From DAISKN01 sp963716925 (GTDB taxonomy: Bacteria > Acidobacteriota > Vicinamibacteria > Marinacidobacterales > SMYC01), in assembly GCA_963716925.1 (NCBI GenBank), contig CAVQUX010000006.1, forward strand, positions 558,001 to 622,000: a DNA stretch of 64,000 nucleotides, read 5' to 3'. Within the stretch, counting starts at the first letter, position 1; every line of letters begins with the position of its first letter. Shown here piece after piece: positions 42,942-51,104 of this stretch. Both the position numbers and the translations under genes were made by a program. Below the pieces are notes generated by a model. That model made no database searches. It was not told where the DNA came from and worked only from the letters and a program-made list of their open reading frames with translations.

Positions 42942-44592
42942 GTGAACGACCGGCTCTCGATTCTGGAAAGCCGCGTCGACCAATTGACGCGGCGGGTCTC
43001 CGATATCGAGCGGCGAATCTCGGCCCTCGATCGGAGCGAGATCGCGGCGCCGGCTCCGGCATCCGTTCCCCTCCCCCCGGAGACGGATCTCGGTCTCGTC
43101 TTTTCCCTCGTCGGGCGAACGCTTCTCGCGCTCGGGGGGGCTTACCTCCTGCGAGCGCTGACGGAAGCGGGAGCGCTCCCTCAGATCGCCGGCGTCGGCG
43201 CTCGCCGCCGCCTACGCCGCCGGCTGGGTTTTCCTGGCCGCCCGCGCGGGCGCCGCCTCGAAGTCGACGAGCGCGGCGTTTCATCTCGGCTCCGCCGCCC
43301 TCGTCGGTTACCCGCTTCTGTGGGAAACGACCGCTCGCCTCCACCTTCTCGGGCCGAGCGCGGGGGCTTCCGCGCTCGTCGCCCTCACCATCGCGATCCT
43401 TGCCGTGGCTCGCCGCCACGAGCTCGAGCCGGGGGCCTGGGTGGGAGTCGTCGGGGCGGCCGTAGCCGCCGGCGCGCTCCTCTTCGGCACGCGAGCCGTC
43501 CCGCCCTTTGCAGCCGCGCTCGTGGTTTGCGGGCTCGCGACGCTGGCCCTCTGGGATTCGAAGGGCTTCCCGCCGGCATGGGTCAGCGCCGCCGTCGCTG
43601 ATCTCGCGGTCGTCGTGCTCACTCTCGGAGCCGTCGTTCAGAGCTCCGGTTTTTCAATCGCCGCCGTCCTCACGGTCCAGCTCACGCTTTTCCTGGGGTA
43701 CGTCGGGATCTTCTTCCGCCGAAACGTCGTCGAGAGCAAGGAAGCGACGCTCTTCGAGATGGCACAGGGGGGGGCCGCGACCCTCATCGGCCTCGGGGGC
43801 GCTGCGGCGACCGCCGAAACGCCCGCCTCCCTGACGGCGGTTCTGCTCGTCGGGCTGACCGCCGCGGCCTTCTGCTATCGATCCGCGATTCGCTTGCTGT
43901 CGAACGTGGGTGAAGGAAGAAACGCGGTCTTCTACTCCGGCCTCGCCCTCGCGATGGTCCTCTTCGCGACCGGTGCGTCGATTCCGCGGCCCGAGTGGGT
44001 CTGGGCCGCGCTCGCCGTCCTCTCGTTCGTTCTCGGGGGGCGGATTCCAGCGAGCGTTCTCAGCCTTCACGGCAGCGCCTATCTCCTCGCATCGGCGGCC
44101 GCCTCCGGTCTCCTGAAATTCTCGCTCTGGGCGTTCGCGGCCCCTGCGACTACCGCCTGGCCCGCGCTTTCCTCCTCGAGTCTCCTGGTCGTCGGGGCGG
44201 GAATCGCGGCGTCGGTCCTTGGCTTCCCCGAGGCCGCGCGCCGGGGGACGTGGACTCGGCTCCCGCGCGCCGTCGCTCTTTGCATTACCCTCCTTGGCGT
44301 CAGTGCGGGCGCGCTGCTCCTTCTGGCGCCCCTGGCGGGTGCCGACGCCTCTCGACTCGCGGTGCTCCGAACGGCGATTCTCGCCATTGCGGCGGTAGCT
44401 CTCGCCTCCCTATCCCGCCGCGCGAGGCTGGAAGAGGCGCGCTGGCTTTCTTCGGCGGTCCTCGTTCTCGGCGGGATCAAGCTCGTCGTCGAGGACTTCC
44501 CGCGCGGCCGCCCGGCGACTCTCTTCCTGGGTCTCGGTTTCTACGGCGCGGCGCTCATCCTCGCATCGCGCCTCGCGCGTCGCTCCTCATGA
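42942..44592 (+). CDS. Polytopic membrane protein (DUF2339-like), frameshifted
   Basis: Begins with a short coiled coil (ILESRVDQLTRRVSDIERRI) and a first helix (LVFSLVGRTLLALGGAYLLR). Near 43195 the frame shifts, and about 450 residues of near-continuous membrane helices follow to 44592 (for example AALVVCGLATLALWDSKGF; FLGYVGIFFRRNVVESKEAT). The coiled coil plus V-G-R-x-L-L-x-x-G-x-A-Y-L-L-R recalls DUF2339, but the match is loose. About 550 aa when joined. It sits between the inner- and outer-membrane cytochrome genes; whether it takes part in electron transfer is unknown. Confidence 0.55.
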
Positions 44593-44783
44593 GAGACCTG
44601 CGCCAAATCACCCGGTCTTGAGCGCCGGGACCCGCCGAAATCCCGGTAAATCGATCCAAAACCACGAGTTTTCGCGCGAAGTGTCAGTGGAATGGTTTTT
44701 GCTCCTCTTGCACAATCGAAATGGATTTGAGCGAAATGCCCCAATTCGAGTCTCGCCACAACCGCTGTTCCTGGAGGTTGACG

Positions 44784-45772
44784 ATGGTTGACCGGACAAT
44801 AACGAGCGTCTTCCTGGTGGGGGCGTTCACCTGCCTTCCACAGATGGCGCGGGCCACGACCGAAGCCTCGACTGTCGAACCTCAGGTGGAGTCCATCCTG
44901 TCGTACTCGCCGCAGACCGAGACGGCTCAGGCAGCCAAGGAAGCCCCGGACCAACGGGAATCCTCGAAAGCCACCGAGGATTGCCGGGGCTGCCACGAAG
45001 ACAACCTCGTCCCTCTACAACCGCACGTACCACGCCGCCCAGGAGGAGAGCTGCTTCTCCTGCCACAAGGGCGCGGCGGCGGAAGAGCATCTGAAGGGAC
45101 AGCAGGAGGGAAACGACGTCCCCGGGCCGAGCATCGAAGCTCTGGACTCGAAGGAGGCCAACGCCGTCTGCCTTACCTGCCACGAGAGCTCGCATCACCC
45201 CACATGGGCAGGGGGAATGCACGACCGGCGCGGCGTGAAGTGCATCGACTGCCACGCGGTGCATTCCTTCAAATCGGAGAGAGAGTCAGCTGAAGCAGGC
45301 GTCCGCCTCGGAGGTCTGCTCCGCCTGCCATCCGGCGATTCGCGCGATGTCGCTTCGCACTTCGCATCACCCGGTGCGCGAAGGCCTCATGGGCTGCGAG
45401 AGCTGCCACAACCCTCACGACGGAAGCCGCCCGAAGATGATCAAGGCGGACTGGGCCAACGAGCTCTGCCTGCAGTGCCACACGGAGAAGCGGGGCCCGT
45501 TCCTCTGGGAGCACGCGCCGGTGAGGGAGAACTGCCTCAACTGCCACAACCCTCACGGGTCGAATCACGACAAGCTTCTCGTGGCGAAGCCGCCCTATCT
45601 CTGCCAGCGGTGCCATCTCAACACCCGTCACCCTGGAACCCTGTATGACGGGGTCAACGCGGGCGGGACGCTGGCCGCGGCGTCGAACCGCGCGGTCGAG
45701 CACGCGTGCAAGAACTGCCACCAGAACATCCACGGCGGAAACGCCCCGTCGGGACCGTACCTCGGACGTTAG
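44784..45772 (+). CDS. Ten-haem cytochrome, DmsE/MtrA/PioA-like, two frameshifts
   Basis: ATG 44784 follows GGAGG. Signal peptide TSVFLVGAFTCLPQMARA. Haem 1, CRGCH, is in the first frame; near 45005 the sense moves to a second frame with SLYNRTYHAAQEESCFSCHK, CLTCH and CIDCH; near 45285 it moves to a third with CSACH, CESCH, CLQCH, CLNCH, CQRCH and CKNCH. Joined, it is about 329 aa with ten CxxCH, the length and number of MtrA/DmsE cytochromes. HHPVREGLMGCESCHNPHDG and ENCLNCHNPHGSNHDKLL are typical of the family. MtrA-type proteins sit inside an MtrB barrel and carry electrons through the outer membrane. The next gene encodes such a barrel. Confidence 0.9.
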
Positions 45773-45782
45773 GAGACGAGCT

Positions 45783-48152
45783 ATGAAGCAAATCGTCACG
45801 ACCCTCGCGTGCCTGGCCCTGGCCCTTCCCTCCTTCGCCGCGGAGGAGAAACCGAAGCTCGACTTCAGCGGTCCCCTGTTCGGCAACCTGCTCTCTCCCG
45901 TCGATGCCCAGGAGGGCGGCGATTTCCACGTCGGATCGTTCACGTTCGGCGTCTGGCAGAGGGACTCCGATACGGTGTCTTCGAAATTCCTGGAGTATCG
46001 CGACATCCCCAACGGCGCCGTCGCTCCCCTCTTCCGGTTCCAGGGTAAGAAGGGAGACTTCCGCTACGACCTCATCGGACACGACGTCACGCAGAAAGAC
46101 CAGCAGTACGCGGGGCGGTTCGAGGGCAAGGCCTGGAGGTTCGAGATCGACTACACCGGCATCCCCCACAGCTTCGGCAACTCCGGCAAGAGCATTCTCG
46201 AGCCCGTGAGCGAGAACGACTGGAGGCTCAGCGACACCCTCCAGCAGTCGTTTCAGAACCAGGTGACGGCGCTTCCCGGCAACCAGCGCACCTACCCGTT
46301 TCTCGCGGCCATCGTGGCGCCGACTCTCGCCGACAAGCCGCCCGCCATCGACATCGCACTCCAGCGGAATCGGACCAACCTGGCTTTCTCGCTGCTCCCG
46401 GGAGGGAAGAACTTCGACATCGGGGTGACCTACTTCCACGAGCGGCGGAGCGGATCGAGAACGAATCACGGGACTTCGTTCGGGTTCAGCAACGTGGTGG
46501 AAACCGCGGATCCCATCCGCTACGTCACTCAGGACTTCGGTCTGAACGCGACCACCAAGGGGAACTGGGGCACGGCTTTCGCCGCAATGCACCTGAACGA
46601 CTTCTCGAACCACTTCGAGACGTTCGCGTTCGACAACCCCTGGCGGGCGACGGACTCGACGGACCCCAGCGCTTATCAGGCGCCCGGGAGCGCCTCCATC
46701 AACGGACCGCAGAGCGGGCTCCTCGCGCTTCCTCCGAGCAACAAGGCCTGGAACCTCAGCGGTGGAACCACGTTGAAGTTCGGTCCGCGGACACGGCTCA
46801 CCGCGGACCTGCAGTTCGGCCAATGGCAGCAGAACGAGACCGCTTTCATTCCTTATACCACCAACACCGCGATCGTCACTCCCTCGGGAGAGAACGCCGC
46901 GCACGCGGCCCTTCCCGCATCCGCTCTCGACGGAAAGATCGACGTCTTCGCCATCAACGGGTTCTTCACCACCCGGGTCACCGACGACATCCGCTTGAAC
47001 GCCCGCTATCGGCTCTATCAGAACGAGAACAACACTCCCCGCATCCGCTTCGAGGAAGGCTACGTTCGATTCGATGCGGCTTGGGAGGACATACCGCGCA
47101 TCAGCGTTCCCTATGGCTTCGAAAGCAACTACCTCGACGTCTACGGAACGTTCGACGCGGGGAGCGTCCTTGGGTTCGAGGTGGGCTACAAGTACAACCA
47201 GATCGAGCGCGTTTACCGCGAGTCCGAGCAAACGACGGAGAATACCCTGAGGGCCGCCGCCGACCTCAAGTTCGGCGGCGGAGTGCTGGTACGCGGCGTC
47301 TACGAGTTCGGAAACCGCGAGTACAACGAGTACGATTCCATTCACGCCGAGGAAGCCTCGTTCCTCGAGGAAGGCGCTCCGGCGAACCTCACGGTGCTGC
47401 GCCGCTACGATCAGGCCAACCGCGATCGGAACCGCGTGGGCGCTCAGGTGCAATGGGCGCCGGACAGCGCGATGTTCACCCTTTCCGCGGCCTACTACCT
47501 GAACCGGGACGACTACGATGACTCACCGGTGCCTTGCGTCGCCGCGACCCCCGCGGATCTCGCCTTCTGCCCGGGCGGCGAACAGACGCCCCTCGGACTC
47601 ATGAAGGCCGAGTACGAAACCTTCAACCTCGACGTCGACGTGTCGCCGAGCGACCGTACGACGATCTACGGCTTCTACTCCCGTGAGGATCTCTTCAACT
47701 ACCAGACGGGCCGGCAGAGCGGAGCGACCATCAACTTCAACCCGACGTCGGACTGGACCTCGACGGCGGACGACAAGGTCGACAGCATCGGCGCCGGCGC
47801 CAACTTCACCCTGGTCCCGGAAAAGTGGTTCCTCGACTTGTTCTACCGCTATCAAAAGGTGAACGGCGACAATGCCATCACCGCGGGCGTGGCGCTTCGC
47901 CCCGCCACCAACCCGGCCCAGAGCATTGCCGAGTACGACGACACCAAGATCAACTTCGTCTCCACCCAGGTGCGCTACAAGCTCGCGCGCGACTGGACTT
48001 TCGGTCTGGGAGCGTTCTGGGAGGACTACGAGATCCAGGACACGCAGACGGACGAGGTCCTGTTCTACATGCCCGGCTCGTTCTTCATCAACGCGAACAA
48101 CACGGATTACCAGTCGTGGGTCGGTTGGCTCAACCTGAGCTACACCTTCTGA
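45783..48152 (+). CDS. MtrB/PioB-family outer-membrane beta-barrel
   Basis: A 789-aa exported barrel with a signal peptide (IVTTLACLALALPSFAA), many alternating strands (GNLLSPVDAQEGGDFHVGSF; NLAFSLLPGGKNFDIGVTYF; TRLTADLQFGQWQQNETAFI) and an aromatic-ending final strand (WVGWLNLSYTF). Length, decaheme partner and the KAWRFEIDYTGIPHSFGN segment fit MtrB/PioB. The N-terminal CxxC of Shewanella MtrB is absent. GGAG lies before the ATG, ten bases after the decaheme stop. The barrel should sheath the ten-haem wire. No surface decaheme (MtrC/OmcA) is visible, as in Pio systems. Confidence 0.9.
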   Translation: MKQIVTTLACLALALPSFAAEEKPKLDFSGPLFGNLLSPVDAQEGGDFHVGSFTFGVWQRDSDTVSSKFLEYRDIPNGAVAPLFRFQGKKGDFRYDLIGHDVTQKDQQYAGRFEGKAWRFEIDYTGIPHSFGNSGKSILEPVSENDWRLSDTLQQSFQNQVTALPGNQRTYPFLAAIVAPTLADKPPAIDIALQRNRTNLAFSLLPGGKNFDIGVTYFHERRSGSRTNHGTSFGFSNVVETADPIRYVTQDFGLNATTKGNWGTAFAAMHLNDFSNHFETFAFDNPWRATDSTDPSAYQAPGSASINGPQSGLLALPPSNKAWNLSGGTTLKFGPRTRLTADLQFGQWQQNETAFIPYTTNTAIVTPSGENAAHAALPASALDGKIDVFAINGFFTTRVTDDIRLNARYRLYQNENNTPRIRFEEGYVRFDAAWEDIPRISVPYGFESNYLDVYGTFDAGSVLGFEVGYKYNQIERVYRESEQTTENTLRAAADLKFGGGVLVRGVYEFGNREYNEYDSIHAEEASFLEEGAPANLTVLRRYDQANRDRNRVGAQVQWAPDSAMFTLSAAYYLNRDDYDDSPVPCVAATPADLAFCPGGEQTPLGLMKAEYETFNLDVDVSPSDRTTIYGFYSREDLFNYQTGRQSGATINFNPTSDWTSTADDKVDSIGAGANFTLVPEKWFLDLFYRYQKVNGDNAITAGVALRPATNPAQSIAEYDDTKINFVSTQVRYKLARDWTFGLGAFWEDYEIQDTQTDEVLFYMPGSFFINANNTDYQSWVGWLNLSYTF

Positions 48153-48165
48153 CGAAAGGCTTCTC

Positions 48166-50460
48166 TCAGGGCCGAAAGGAGACGAAGAATCGAACGCTCC
48201 GGCTCTGGAGCGGATGGAAGTGGACGTCGCCGAACGCCTGCAAGGGCTCGCTCGGAAGGCGCGATTCGTAGAAGTAGTCGACGTCGTTCGCCTCCTGATC
48301 GAGCAGGTTGAAGACTTCGAGGCCGACTTCTACGCCGCGGGGAAGATCGTAGGCCAACCGCGCCGTTACGAACGAGGACGAATCGGATCTTACCGAATCG
48401 TCCTCGATCAAGGGTTTCGGGCCGAAGTAGCGCCACCTCAGGCTCCCCGACCACCCGCGGCGTGATTCGAGGGCAATGCCCGTGGCGACGACGGTCGCCA
48501 TCGCCCCGGGAATGCGATTCGCGGGGTCGTCGTCGTTGAATCGGGCGCGGGTGAAGGCGACGTCGAGATCCAGCTTCAGCCATTCCAGGGGCTCGTAGAA
48601 GTTCGTCCACTCGATCCCGTACCGCCGGCTGGGACGGCTCGCCTCGGTTGTGCCTCCGTCTCCGAGGAACAGGAGCTCAGAATCCACGTCCAGCCGGAAG
48701 AACGTGACCGCCGTGTGGAGTCCGGGCGCGGCCTGGGTTCGAAACCCGAAATCGAATCCCCAGGCCCGGACCAGCGGATCGACGGGCTTCGCCGGATCTC
48801 CCGTCGTCGGGTCCACGGCGATGGTGGCGCCGCGAGCGTCGTTGCTGTGGAAGCCGCCGCCGAAGTTCGCGTAGAGCTCGGTGCGATTCCAGGGTCCGAA
48901 GATCGCGGATAGCTTCGGACTCAGGAGGCCGTCGCTCCTCTCCCCCGAGTTCAGAGGGTTGTCGCTCTCGACGTCGACGCGGTAGAAGTCCGCCCGGACT
49001 CCCGCTACGGTGCGCAGCCAGTCGTTCCAGTGGATTCGGTTCTCGACGTACGGAGCTCCCCCGAGCTGCGTTATGTCGTCCTCTCTCGTCGTTGCGAGCC
49101 GCGAGCGCTCCCGCGACAGGAAGAGGCCGTTCGCAATCCCGTCTCTCCGGAGCTCGAAGCCGAAGACGTTCTCGACCGAAAGGCCGCCCCAGACCGCGAG
49201 CCGGCTGTGCTTGACGGCGACGCCGGTCACAGTGCGGTCATCTCTCTGTTCGAACTGATCGCCGTTCTCGGGATCGGAGAGAGCGTAGGTGAAGTTCGAG
49301 AAGAGCGCCATGTCGTACGAGAGGACGTAGGCCTGGACGCTGGTGATGGAGCTCTGATCGGTGCGCCAGAGCTCGCCCCAGAACGTATAGCGGCTCGACT
49401 CGCCTCCGTCGGAGGGGTCGACGTAGCCGAAACGCGAAATCTCCCCGGACGCGACGGCCCGCCGCGGGATCTGATCCGTCGAGCTCCAGTCGCCGTCGTA
49501 GGCCTGGGCCGAGAGCCTGAAGCCGCCGTTCGTGGAGCGCCTCGTAAAGCGGACGAGGGCCGAGAGCTTCTGGTAGTCGTCGGGCCGCTCCCAGGGTCCG
49601 TCGTCATGGCTGAAATCGACCGCGGCCAGGAGATCTCCGCCTCCGGCGCGTATCGAGCCCGCGGCGAGAGCCCGGACGTAATCGAAGTGCCCGGCGGAGA
49701 CTCGTACGATCGGCGCGTCCAGACTGTCGAAAAACGTGAGCCGGGCCGCGCCCGCCGCCGAGAAGTCCCCTTCCTCGGCGAAGTAGGGTCCCTTGCGGTA
49801 GGTCACTCTCTCGACCAGCTCCGGGATCAGGAAGTTCAAATCGGCATAGCCCTGCCCGTGTCCATGGCTCGGCATGTTCACGGGAACGCCGTCGAGGGTG
49901 ACCCGGAAATCCGTGCCGTGATCGAGGTTGAACCCCCGCAGGAAATACTGGTTGGCCTTTCCGCCTCCGCTGTGCTGGGTCGCGACCATGCCGGGGACGG
50001 TCTCCAGGAGATCGCCCGGCCTCGAAACGGCTCGCGCCGCCAGATCTCTCTGCCCGACGACGCCCTCGGACGCGGAGTCGGAGACGCCGATGAGCTCGTC
50101 CGCGCGTCCCGTCACCGAGACCACCTCGTTCACCCGCAGCAGATCGAGATCGGCGGAAAGCGCGATCTCCGTGGTCCCGGCAGGCTCGACCGTGGCTTCG
50201 CGAGTCGCCACCGCGCGAATGTCGGTCTCGGCGAGGATCCGATAGGTGCCCGCGGGAACCTCTTCGAACGTGAAGGAGCCGTCGGAAGCGGTTCGCTCGA
50301 ATCGCCCCAGCTCCAGGATCCAGATTCGCGCGTTGGCCAAGGGCTCCCCCGACTCGGAAAGAAGCGCGCCTCGCAGAATACCGGTGTCGGCAGCATACTC
50401 TGGGCTCGCCGAGGCGAGACGCACGGACAGCAAGAGAAAGACGCTCGTTCTCCCGATCAT
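48166..50460 (-). CDS. TonB-dependent outer-membrane receptor
   Basis: ATG 50460 has GGAG six bases upstream (a GTG at 50472 is possible), giving 764 aa. After the signal peptide there is a carboxypeptidase-regulatory-like domain (GILRGALLSESGEPLANARI), then a plug (DLLETVPGMVATQHSGGGKA; QYFLRGFNLDHGTDFRVTLD; VPVNMPSHGHGQGYADLNFL) and a 22-strand barrel ending VRFFVSFRP. The classic TonB box is not obvious. A His-rich gene lies directly upstream, and the plug carries HGHGQG, so a metal or metal-chelate ligand is a reasonable guess. It converges with the MtrB gene (13 bp). Confidence 0.9.
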   Translation of the reverse strand: MIGRTSVFLLLSVRLASASPEYAADTGILRGALLSESGEPLANARIWILELGRFERTASDGSFTFEEVPAGTYRILAETDIRAVATREATVEPAGTTEIALSADLDLLRVNEVVSVTGRADELIGVSDSASEGVVGQRDLAARAVSRPGDLLETVPGMVATQHSGGGKANQYFLRGFNLDHGTDFRVTLDGVPVNMPSHGHGQGYADLNFLIPELVERVTYRKGPYFAEEGDFSAAGAARLTFFDSLDAPIVRVSAGHFDYVRALAAGSIRAGGGDLLAAVDFSHDDGPWERPDDYQKLSALVRFTRRSTNGGFRLSAQAYDGDWSSTDQIPRRAVASGEISRFGYVDPSDGGESSRYTFWGELWRTDQSSITSVQAYVLSYDMALFSNFTYALSDPENGDQFEQRDDRTVTGVAVKHSRLAVWGGLSVENVFGFELRRDGIANGLFLSRERSRLATTREDDITQLGGAPYVENRIHWNDWLRTVAGVRADFYRVDVESDNPLNSGERSDGLLSPKLSAIFGPWNRTELYANFGGGFHSNDARGATIAVDPTTGDPAKPVDPLVRAWGFDFGFRTQAAPGLHTAVTFFRLDVDSELLFLGDGGTTEASRPSRRYGIEWTNFYEPLEWLKLDLDVAFTRARFNDDDPANRIPGAMATVVATGIALESRRGWSGSLRWRYFGPKPLIEDDSVRSDSSSFVTARLAYDLPRGVEVGLEVFNLLDQEANDVDYFYESRLPSEPLQAFGDVHFHPLQSRSVRFFVSFRP

Positions 50461-50649
50461 CGACAACTCCACTGAATGGACCGGCAGCCGCAGCCCTTCG
50501 GTCTCGATCGACGGTTCTCGAACGGGGCTTTCAACGCAAAGGCGCGAGGATGCGCGGGGCGCGAGAAACGACGCTACGGCGAAAAGCGACCCGGATCCGC
50601 GCCCTGCGAAGTTCGCGCTCTTGGTTGGCTTCCCCGGTATTTTCGAATG

Positions 50650-51063
50650 TCAGAGGAAGCCGATTGCGGGAGGACCACGAACGAGAACGAATCCCGTCGG
50701 CGACGAGGACGCTCGACGAGGGGATGGCGGAGGCGGGATTGGAATCGGAGGCCCCGCGGGAGGCAGCACGTCCGCCTGGGCCTCGAGCGCCGCGGCGGCG
50801 AAATGGAGCACCGAGCCGGACCCGTGATCGGAATCGAGCGGCACCCTTCGCTCCGGCGCTTCCGGGGTAGGCCCGTGCGGATGCGGATGGGAATGCGCGT
50901 CCTCGTGAGGATGAGGATGTTCGGCCGCAGCGCCCGGGCCGTGAGTGTGGTCGTTCCGGTGATCGAGGTTGTGCAGGAACGGAAGGGCGTAGAGCCCGAG
51001 AAACCAGCCGAGGGCTGCCGCAGAAGCCCCGACCCGGGGACGAGTTCTGCTCCGGTCCGGCAT
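50650..51063 (-). CDS. His-rich small membrane-anchored protein upstream of TonB receptor
   Basis: A 137-aa protein. One hydrophobic helix (VGASAAALGWFLGLYALPFL) is followed by a histidine-dense stretch (HNLDHRNDHTHGPGAAAEHP then HPHEDAHSHPHPHGP) with about 14 His in 45 residues, then an Ala/Pro-rich tail. It resembles DUF2946-type proteins that accompany copper, zinc or nickel uptake receptors. It precedes the TonB receptor by about 190 bp in the same direction. Metal storage or sensing at the membrane is inferred from composition. Confidence 0.65.
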   Translation of the reverse strand: MPDRSRTRPRVGASAAALGWFLGLYALPFLHNLDHRNDHTHGPGAAAEHPHPHEDAHSHPHPHGPTPEAPERRVPLDSDHGSGSVLHFAAAALEAQADVLPPAGPPIPIPPPPSPRRASSSPTGFVLVRGPPAIGFL

Positions 51064-51104
51064 CGGGTTTGCATGATACGTCAGTTGCTGGATTGGAAGA
51101 AACC

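Noticed and set aside
45654..47453. 600-codon minus-strand frame
   Set aside because: Antisense shadow of the MtrB/PioB gene, no recognisable domain.
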